This document shows positions 58,089-64,000 of a stretch of 64,000 bases of DNA, one piece after another. Numbering within the stretch: position 1 is the stretch's first letter; the number at the start of each line of letters is the position of its first letter. The notes under the pieces are model-generated. The model was not told where the DNA came from. It made no database searches and saw only the letters and a program-made list of their open reading frames with translations. The stretch is from NCBI RefSeq assembly GCF_000296815.2, contig NZ_CAIT01000009.1:806001-870000 (forward strand). Reading direction: 5' to 3'. The translations under genes were made by a program, and so were the position numbers. The DNA comes from Fibrisoma limi BUZ 3. Lineage in GTDB: Bacteria > Bacteroidota > Bacteroidia > Cytophagales > Spirosomataceae.

Positions 58089-59002
58089 TACGTCTTGGTC
58101 ATATCGTCCGGAATAGCCAGCACGTAGTTAGCCAGGTCGCGGCTTTCGTTGGCAGGCTTATCGGGATTAGGGGACTCCACCGACGAAAGCGTCAGGATTT
58201 TCAGGTTCGGGCGCTGCTGACGCAGGTACCAGACGATGCCTTCAAAATTCTTCGAGTGATAATCACCATTGAGATGTAGCAGGGTTTGGCCCGGCTTCAG
58301 GTTTTGCAGGATAAAATGGGCCATAGTTGCATCTTTGATCGCTTGTGCCCGGGCAAAATTGGCGGCCTGGTCCGACGAACCGCCGTGTGGATTTGCCTGG
58401 GCGCTCGATGCCGAACCGGAACTACCGCCGTGGGCCGAACCTCCCATCATATCCAGCATGGCTTTATAGCCCGGCAAAGTCAGGTCGACGGTTAGGGGCA
58501 GCGGAGCCATCTGGCGCTTTGTATCGGCCGGCAGCGTATCGAGTGCAGCCAGTCCCTGCCGCGCCACCAAACTGGCGTAGCGACGCGGTACGTTGGTGGC
58601 TACGAACGGAATCTTATTCTCACGAGCGAAATTAGCCAACGGCTGATAGTCAGTATCGTAGTTAGGCCAGAGACGGGCTTGATTCGCAAACTCCTTACCA
58701 GTTGTCCGGCCCTGCACGTAGTCGCTGAGAGCCTGCTGGTTGTCCGTTTCAAACATCTCAGCGCCGAGCACCAGCGCACCTTTTTTCTCCGCATACAGGT
58801 CTTTGGTCAGTTGGAGTTCGAGCCAATGACAGATCGGATTATTATGCAATTCGCCGAACAGCACCACATCCGCTTCGGCCGCCTGCCGCAGTAGCCGGGT
58901 ATAGGTTGTCGGCTTCAGTTTTTGGTCGTAAAGTCGGTAGGCAGGCTTATCGGACCGAAATGCGAAAACCAGCAGGCAGAGAAGCAGCAGAGCAAGGCGC
59001 AT
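58085..59002 (-). CDS. ChaN-like haem/iron-binding protein
   Basis: A 305-residue exported protein started at 59002 (MRLALLLLCLLVFAF), with an uncleaved or lipoprotein-like signal. The family signature FGELHNNPICHWLELQL and LGAEMFETDNQQ are typical of ChaN/Haem_bd proteins; later YHSKNFEGIVWYLRQ. ChaN binds haem in Campylobacter, so this protein may take part in iron or haem uptake, but a partner is not seen here. The middle has a Gly/Ser-rich insert (HGGSSGSASSAQ). It is convergent with the upstream gene, overlapping by 4 bp. Confidence 0.85.
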   Translation of the reverse strand: MRLALLLLCLLVFAFRSDKPAYRLYDQKLKPTTYTRLLRQAAEADVVLFGELHNNPICHWLELQLTKDLYAEKKGALVLGAEMFETDNQQALSDYVQGRTTGKEFANQARLWPNYDTDYQPLANFARENKIPFVATNVPRRYASLVARQGLAALDTLPADTKRQMAPLPLTVDLTLPGYKAMLDMMGGSAHGGSSGSASSAQANPHGGSSDQAANFARAQAIKDATMAHFILQNLKPGQTLLHLNGDYHSKNFEGIVWYLRQQRPNLKILTLSSVESPNPDKPANESRDLANYVLAIPDDMTKTY

Positions 59003-59070
59003 ACGTACTGTTTTTTTACAAAACAACGTCCTGACGGATAGGTTCGTGCCGTACGTAAATTACGAAAATG

Positions 59071-59102
59071 AAAAATCCCCCGACTTATGCCGGGGGATTT
59101 TT
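59071..59102 (-). terminator. Intrinsic terminator of the DUF1080 gene
   Basis: Arms AAAAATCCCCCG (59071-59082) and CGGGGGATTTTT (59091-59102) enclose 8 bp, with T runs on both sides. It ends transcripts from the DUF1080 gene (59128-59922). Confidence 0.9.
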
Positions 59103-59127
59103 ATGTATGCTCAGCAAACTGGAAGGT

Positions 59128-59922
59128 TTACAATTCCCGAACCCAGATGTTCCGGAAACCAACCGGGTTGCCGTGGTCCTGAAGAATGAGGGGGCCTTTG
59201 CCGTGCGCCTGGACTTTCGGGTAACCGATGTACTCGGTCGTTCCTTTGATAGCTACGTGGTTCTGCACGAGAATACCGTTCAGCAGTACCGTTACATAGG
59301 CCGGCTCTACCATCAGACCAGCTTTGTTGAAGCGCGGAGCCATGTAAATAATGTCGTAGCTCTGCCACTCGCCCGGCTTACGGCTGGGGTTTGCCAGCGG
59401 AATCGCCTGTTTGTAGATCGAGCCAACCATTCCGTTCACATAGGTCGGGTTGTTGTAGTTGTCAAGTACCTGAAGTTCGTACCGGCCTTGCAGGAAGATA
59501 CCGCTGTTGCCCCGACCCTGGCCGTTGCCTTCAACTTTCGAGGGTGTCTGAAACTCAATGTGGAGCTGCATATCGCCGAACTCCTGTTTGGTGCGGGCCG
59601 ACGACGACGTCGACGAGTACAGCACTCCATCACGAACGGGCCATTGCAGCGGAGCTGTGCTGGCCGTTGGCGTGTAGCCTTTATTGGCCACCCAATTGTC
59701 AGCATTCTTACCATCAAATAATACAATGGCGTCGGAGGGGGGTGTCGTACCGGCTGTATTGGCAGAATACACACCCGGCGTTACAACCGGAGGAACGGGC
59801 TCCCAGATTTCGGTCGACTGGGGCGTTTGCTTATTCGGTTCAGTTTGGGCGATGGCCACCTGCACACAGGCTGCGCCAACCAGGCCAAGGGTTAGAGTAC
59901 GCGCAAAAAACACGGTCTTCAT
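59128..59922 (-). CDS. DUF1080 (3-keto-disaccharide hydrolase) protein
   Basis: A 264-residue exported protein from the start at 59922 (MKTVFFARTLTLGLVGAACVQVAIAQ). The DUF1080 fold, a concanavalin-like beta sandwich, shows DAIVLFDGKNADNW, DMQLHIEFQTPS, GNSGIFLQGRYELQVLD and GPLILQDHGNPVGFRNIWVREL, the standard order. The family includes hydrolases of 3-keto-glycosides. A perfect -7 box lies at 59963-59970 and a terminator downstream. A related gene follows at 60043. Confidence 0.92.
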   Translation of the reverse strand: MKTVFFARTLTLGLVGAACVQVAIAQTEPNKQTPQSTEIWEPVPPVVTPGVYSANTAGTTPPSDAIVLFDGKNADNWVANKGYTPTASTAPLQWPVRDGVLYSSTSSSARTKQEFGDMQLHIEFQTPSKVEGNGQGRGNSGIFLQGRYELQVLDNYNNPTYVNGMVGSIYKQAIPLANPSRKPGEWQSYDIIYMAPRFNKAGLMVEPAYVTVLLNGILVQNHVAIKGTTEYIGYPKVQAHGKGPLILQDHGNPVGFRNIWVREL

Positions 59923-59962
59923 GCGAATAACTGGAATTTGATACATGCTTAAGGAAAACGTT

Positions 59963-59970
59963 CAAAGATA
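59963..59970 (-). promoter_or_regulatory. Perfect -7 box of the DUF1080 gene
   Basis: TATCTTTG on the minus strand (59963-59970) matches TAnnTTTG exactly, 41 bp before the ATG at 59922, leaving a short leader. No good -33 box at 19-21 bp. Confidence 0.5.
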
Positions 59971-60042
59971 GAGTAAATGCCGGTACCGCCCCGTTTCTAT
60001 TGAAAAAATGGTAAATTTAAGCCCTAAAATATTGTTCTGTTC

Positions 60043-61947
60043 ATGGTAAAACAATCCCTTAGGTCGTTCACTCGCTGGGTGCTGAGCGCCGGCTGGACAC
60101 TCGGTACCGGTCTGGCTTTCGCGCAACCAAACCCAACGGCCACCACCTCATTACCACTTACCGATTTAAGCGCTTTTAAATCACCAACGGCCAACTGGCG
60201 CATCGTTGGGGGCGTCCGCGCCGACTTGAAAAAAGATAATAGCCTGACTACCGAAAAAGGAACGGGCATTCTGGTTACTCTCCCGGAGAAGCAGCAAACC
60301 GGCCAGCAATACAATCTGCTGACTAACGTGCAACATGGCGACCTGGATCTGGAACTGGACTACATGATCGCCCGAAATTCCAATTCGGGGGTTTATCTCC
60401 AGGGTCGCTACGAAGTGCAGTTATTCGATAGCTGGGGGGTTAAGGCACCCCGCGCCATCGACAACGGTTCTATCTACGAACGTTGGGACGAGAAGCGCCC
60501 CGAAGGGCAGAACGGCTATGAAGGGCACCCCGCCCGCCAGAACGCCAGCCGGGCACCCGGCCTGTGGCAGCACCTGAAGATCTCATTTCAGGCGCCCCGT
60601 TTCAGCGCCAACGGACAGAAAACGGAAAACGCCCGGATGCTTCGCGTCGAACTAAACGGCGTTACCATCCACGAAAACGTTGAACTGTCGGGACCGACGC
60701 GGGCATCGATGGCCAACGACGAGGTGGCGCTTGGCCCGCTGATGTTCCAGGGCGACCACGGCCCGGTAGCGTTCCGGAACATCCGGTACGTTATCTACGA
60801 TAAGCCTCGCCCCGAACTGGTCGATCTGAAATACACTGTTTACAAAGGCAATTTTCAGAAGGCCGATCCCGCTGATTTCGGCGGCATCGCACCTGAGTCT
60901 GAAGGTCTGTCGCCTATCCTGACGGCTTCGGTTAGCCGCCTGCCAAACGATTTTCTCATTCGCTACTCGGGTACGTTGCGGGTTAAGCAACCGGGCGAAT
61001 ACACCTTCAATCTGGGCGCTGCGGGTGGCCGTGGTACGTTAAAAATTAACAACCAGACGGTTGTTACGCCCAACAGTCGGTCGGCCAACGGGAAAGCAAC
61101 CCTACCCGCCGGCGATATGCCGTTTGAGCTGACATATACAAAATTTGTCGAGTGGGCACAGCCGTCCCTTGGTCTGGCGGTAGCCGGACCGGGCGTTCGT
61201 GAATTCACCATCAGCGCTACCGAAGCCGGTGGTGGTGGCGATGTTGACCCAATTATTGTAGAGGCTCAGACGAACACCATCCTGCGCAGCTTCATGGACA
61301 TTCCGGGCATCAACACCAACGCAGTGAACTCGTCCCGGCTTAACGGCCAGCCAGCCTTCCGGGTCGTTCATGCGGTGTCCGTAGGTAGCCCCGAACAGGT
61401 TCATTACACCTACGATCTGGACCGGGGTGCCCTGGTACAGGTGTGGCGGGGTGATTTCCTCGACGCTACACCGATGTGGCACGAGCGGGGCGATGGTTCA
61501 TCGCGGCCGATGGGCATGGTGCAGCGCATGGGTATGCCGGTGCTGTTCCTGACTAAATTATCGTCAACGGAGGCTAACTGGCCTTCCGACACGACCGGCA
61601 GCAACTACCGGTCAAAAGGATATATGCTGGACGAAAACGACCGGCCAACGTTCCGCTACCTGAGCTACGGCGCTACGGTCGAAGATAAGACCCGGGTACT
61701 GGACAACAGCCAGGGCATTCGCCGGGACGTAACGATTCAGAACCCGGCGAGTGGTCTGTACGCCCGGATCGCCAGTGGTACGACCATTAATCCGCTCGAA
61801 ACCGGCATGTACGTCATCGACGGGCAAGCCTACGTTCGGGTCGACGACGGGGGTGGTGCTTCACCCATCGTTCGGCCAACCAGCAATGGTCAGGAACTGA
61901 TTATTCCGATTAAATCCGGCAAGCTGAGTTATTCCATACTCTTCTAA
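60043..61947 (+). CDS. DUF1080 domain protein with C-terminal beta domains
   Basis: A 634-residue exported protein (signal about 1-28, ending AFAQ). The first 240 residues are a DUF1080 sandwich (DLELDYMIARNSNSGVYLQGRYEVQLFDSWG, GPLMFQGDHGPVAFRNIRYVIYD). A PA14-like or similar beta domain follows (about 270-400; GTLRVKQPGEYTFNLGAAGGRGTLKINNQ), then a C-terminal domain of unknown type with LTKLSSTEANWPSDTTG and YSILF at the end. It is the upstream gene of a pair with the propeller-cytochrome gene (18 bp apart), so both probably act on the same sugars outside the cell. Confidence 0.85.
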   Translation: MVKQSLRSFTRWVLSAGWTLGTGLAFAQPNPTATTSLPLTDLSAFKSPTANWRIVGGVRADLKKDNSLTTEKGTGILVTLPEKQQTGQQYNLLTNVQHGDLDLELDYMIARNSNSGVYLQGRYEVQLFDSWGVKAPRAIDNGSIYERWDEKRPEGQNGYEGHPARQNASRAPGLWQHLKISFQAPRFSANGQKTENARMLRVELNGVTIHENVELSGPTRASMANDEVALGPLMFQGDHGPVAFRNIRYVIYDKPRPELVDLKYTVYKGNFQKADPADFGGIAPESEGLSPILTASVSRLPNDFLIRYSGTLRVKQPGEYTFNLGAAGGRGTLKINNQTVVTPNSRSANGKATLPAGDMPFELTYTKFVEWAQPSLGLAVAGPGVREFTISATEAGGGGDVDPIIVEAQTNTILRSFMDIPGINTNAVNSSRLNGQPAFRVVHAVSVGSPEQVHYTYDLDRGALVQVWRGDFLDATPMWHERGDGSSRPMGMVQRMGMPVLFLTKLSSTEANWPSDTTGSNYRSKGYMLDENDRPTFRYLSYGATVEDKTRVLDNSQGIRRDVTIQNPASGLYARIASGTTINPLETGMYVIDGQAYVRVDDGGGASPIVRPTSNGQELIIPIKSGKLSYSILF

Positions 61948-61965
61948 AGACCTCAACATCACAGT

Positions 61966-64000
61966 ATGAAACGGATACATAACTACCTGCTCGTTGCGGC
62001 CGGCATGCTAACCCTGGCAACCCAGCCATTGCGGGCGCAGGAATCGCCTAAAGAGGAGGATTTCTTCAAAATTATGAAGGTGACGGCCCCCGAGGGTACG
62101 TTGCTCGAAGTGGGCGGTCTGACCGTACTGCCGAACGGCGATCTGGGCGTTGCTACCCGCCGGGGTGACATCTGGATCGTGGAAAACCCAACCAGTCGCC
62201 GACCGTACTTCCGCAAGTTCGCATCGGGTCTGCACGAAATTCTTGGCCTGACCTACAAAGACGGAGCCCTCTACTGCGCCCAGCGCGGTGAGCTGACCAA
62301 ATTGGTCGATTCCAACAAGGACGGTAAAGCCGACGTAATCGAAACGGTGTTTGCCTGGCCCCTGTCAGGTCACTACCACGAGTACAGTTTCGGGCCGAAG
62401 ATTGCCCCCGACGGTTCGTTTTTCGTGACGGGCAACGTAGCGTTCGGTAACGAAGAGTGGTGGCGCGGTGAAAGCCGGGTACCCTGGCGCGGCTGGACCA
62501 TGAAGATTCACGAAAACGGTACGATGGAGCCGTGGGCAACCGGTATGCGTTCGCCCTGCGGACTGGGCATCTACGACGGTGAACTATTCTACGCCGACAA
62601 CCAGGGCGACTGGATGGGATCGGGCGGTATCGTTCACGTCAAGAAAGGCGCGTTCGTTGGTCACCCGGCGGGTCTGCGCTGGACAGGAACCGCCAATTCC
62701 CCCGTCAAGCTGACGGCCGAGCAGTTCAATGCTCAGATCGATGAACGGCGTCGCCGGGACGAAAACGGTCGGGCCATCAAACCTGAAAACATTGTGAACG
62801 AGACGCCGAATCTGCTGTATCAGATGAAAGACAAGTTCCCGGGCACCAACGTTCAAACACCGGCCGTGTGGCTCCCTCATGGTATTCTGGGGATTTCCAA
62901 CTCTGAAATTCTTGAAATTCCACAGGGCGCATTCGGGCCGTTCGCGGGTCAGTTGCTGGTGGGCGATCAGGGCATGAGTAAGATTTCGCGCGTGTTCATG
63001 GAAAAAGTAAACGGCGAGTATCAGGGTGGCGCTATTGATTTCCGGAATGGTTTCCAGTCTGGTGTGCTGCGCATGGCCTGGGCAAAGGATGGCTCGCTGA
63101 TGGTCGGCGAAACCAACCGGGGCTGGGGTTCGGCCGGCGAAGCCAACGAAGGCTTGCAGCGTTTGGTGTGGAATGGTATCGTACCGTTTGAGATGCGCAC
63201 TGTAAAAGCTATGCCCGACGGCTTCGAGGTTGAGTTCACCAAACCCGTTGACCGCAAAACAGCCGAAGATCTGGCGTCGTACCGCGTTGAAAGCTTTATT
63301 TACAAGTATCACTCGGTATACGGTAGTCCGACCATCAACAAGGAAGCGTTGCCAATCAAAGGCGTGAAGGTATCGGAAGATGGAATGAAAGCCCGCTTGA
63401 TCGTGGACAACCTACGTCGGTACTACGTCCACCAGTTGACCCTCGACGGCGTACGGGCTACGGAAGGATCGTATTCGCTGGTTCACCCGATTGCGTACTA
63501 CACGCTGAATAACATTCCCGAGGGTCAGAAACTGGCCATGACCGAGGTCAGTACGCGGAACTCAGCTACACCCGTTACTACCCCCGCGGCAACTGCCGCA
63601 CCGGCCGCCGGCAAGAAAGCGGCTCCGGCTAAAGCGGGCGCTAAGCCAGCCACAACGGGCGGTAAGCCCAAGCTGAAGGAAGGTCAGGCCGTTACGATGG
63701 CCAAAGCGCCTACCTATGAGGAAGTGAAAGGTTTGCTGAGTCGCTATACCTGCCTGGCCTGCCACAATACCGACAAACGGCAGGTAGGGCCGGCCTACAA
63801 GGACGTAGCGAAGCGCCGGTACACCAACGACCAGATTGTCGATTTGATCTACAATCCCAAGCCACAGAACTGGCCGGACTACGCCACCGAAATGCCGCCG
63901 ATGCCGCAGGTGCCGAAAGCCGATGCGCTGAAGATAGCAGCCTGGATCAACTCGCTGGGATCAAATGGTGCAGCAAGCCAGTCAGCCGAGGTTGACAAGC
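61966..64000 (+). CDS. Beta-propeller and cytochrome c protein (partial)
   Basis: An exported protein that starts at 61966 (MKRIHNYLLVAAGMLTLATQPLRAQ) and runs past the window edge (at least 678 residues). The N-terminal part is a beta-propeller-like dehydrogenase domain (GGLTVLPNGDLGVATRRGDIWIVENP; DNQGDWMGSGGIVHVKKG). A Pro/Ala/Lys-rich linker (about 535-570) leads to a cytochrome c domain with CLACHNTDKRQVGPAYKDVAKRR and a methionine region (EMPPMPQVPKADALKIAAWI). It may oxidise a sugar and pass electrons to c-type cytochrome. It follows the DUF1080 gene by 18 bp. The C-terminus is missing. Confidence 0.85.
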   Translation, partial: MKRIHNYLLVAAGMLTLATQPLRAQESPKEEDFFKIMKVTAPEGTLLEVGGLTVLPNGDLGVATRRGDIWIVENPTSRRPYFRKFASGLHEILGLTYKDGALYCAQRGELTKLVDSNKDGKADVIETVFAWPLSGHYHEYSFGPKIAPDGSFFVTGNVAFGNEEWWRGESRVPWRGWTMKIHENGTMEPWATGMRSPCGLGIYDGELFYADNQGDWMGSGGIVHVKKGAFVGHPAGLRWTGTANSPVKLTAEQFNAQIDERRRRDENGRAIKPENIVNETPNLLYQMKDKFPGTNVQTPAVWLPHGILGISNSEILEIPQGAFGPFAGQLLVGDQGMSKISRVFMEKVNGEYQGGAIDFRNGFQSGVLRMAWAKDGSLMVGETNRGWGSAGEANEGLQRLVWNGIVPFEMRTVKAMPDGFEVEFTKPVDRKTAEDLASYRVESFIYKYHSVYGSPTINKEALPIKGVKVSEDGMKARLIVDNLRRYYVHQLTLDGVRATEGSYSLVHPIAYYTLNNIPEGQKLAMTEVSTRNSATPVTTPAATAAPAAGKKAAPAKAGAKPATTGGKPKLKEGQAVTMAKAPTYEEVKGLLSRYTCLACHNTDKRQVGPAYKDVAKRRYTNDQIVDLIYNPKPQNWPDYATEMPPMPQVPKADALKIAAWINSLGSNGAASQSAEVDK

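Noticed and set aside
1-64000. CRISPR array, rRNA genes, complete insertion sequence
   Set aside because: No regular 25-40 bp repeat-spacer pattern, no rRNA-like sequence and no transposase frame were seen on either strand; the only tandem repeats are the LRR units, FN3 modules and short intergenic arrays.

Overview
The window looks like the chromosome of a Bacteroidota bacterium of the order Cytophagales, most like Spirosoma and its relatives. The reasons are the fused lpxC-fabZ gene, a PorT-type component of the type IX secretion system (T9SS), two proteins with T9SS C-terminal sorting domains, a thiosulfate/persulfide gene cluster of the kind common in this group, and promoters with the Bacteroidota -7 box TAnnTTTG. 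The genus is an inference from gene content; nothing here names it. Most of the window is GC-rich (by eye), but about 28.4-36.1 kb is clearly AT-rich.

Layout. 1-14.4 kb: a gene tail, small hypothetical genes, a PAS-PAS histidine kinase, a umuDC translesion polymerase pair, a very large multi-domain T9SS-exported GH9 glucanase, a REP-like palindrome, an AraC regulator, a class-II-synthetase-like protein and a GNAT acetyltransferase. 14.5-18.9 kb: a two-gene unit made of a CHAT caspase-like protease and a membrane-anchored nSTAND NTPase ending in about ten leucine-rich repeats, an NLR-like architecture and a strong candidate conflict or defence system. 19-28.3 kb: a lipoprotein, an AraC regulator and a sulfur-oxidation/transport cluster (DUF983 x2, persulfide dioxygenase-rhodanese, YeeE pair, TauE, Crp/Fnr regulator, DUF2892, FixH-like protein, alcohol dehydrogenase). 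Five clear and one weaker Crp-type palindromes lie in this cluster, each centred 36.5 bp from the end of a -7-like box. A 140-bp sequence is repeated directly at both ends of the cluster.

28.3-36.1 kb: an AT-rich island next to the 3' end of a tRNA-Val gene. It carries a STAND NTPase, a separate 958-residue TPR-like protein that looks like its detached sensor domain, a small helix-turn-helix protein, a pseudogene with an in-frame stop and a PD-(D/E)XK-type protein. No integrase was found. 36.3-47.3 kb: housekeeping genes (porT, ubiE, M19 dipeptidase, Gfo/Idh/MocA oxidoreductase, tRNA-Met, HD hydrolase, lpxD, lpxC-fabZ, lpxA, an ABC ATPase). 47.3-64 kb: a CHU_C-tailed surface protein, DoxX, a glutathionylspermidine-synthase-like ligase, a nucleoside hydrolase, glpD, envelope proteins, a ChaN-like protein, two DUF1080 proteins and a propeller-cytochrome c protein that runs off the end.

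How they fit together: PorT belongs to the T9SS machinery that would export the GH9 enzyme and the CHU_C protein. LpxD, LpxC-FabZ and LpxA supply lipid A for the outer membrane. The Crp-like regulator probably switches on the whole sulfur cluster, including itself by read-through. The two STAND loci are the best candidates for undescribed immune or conflict systems.
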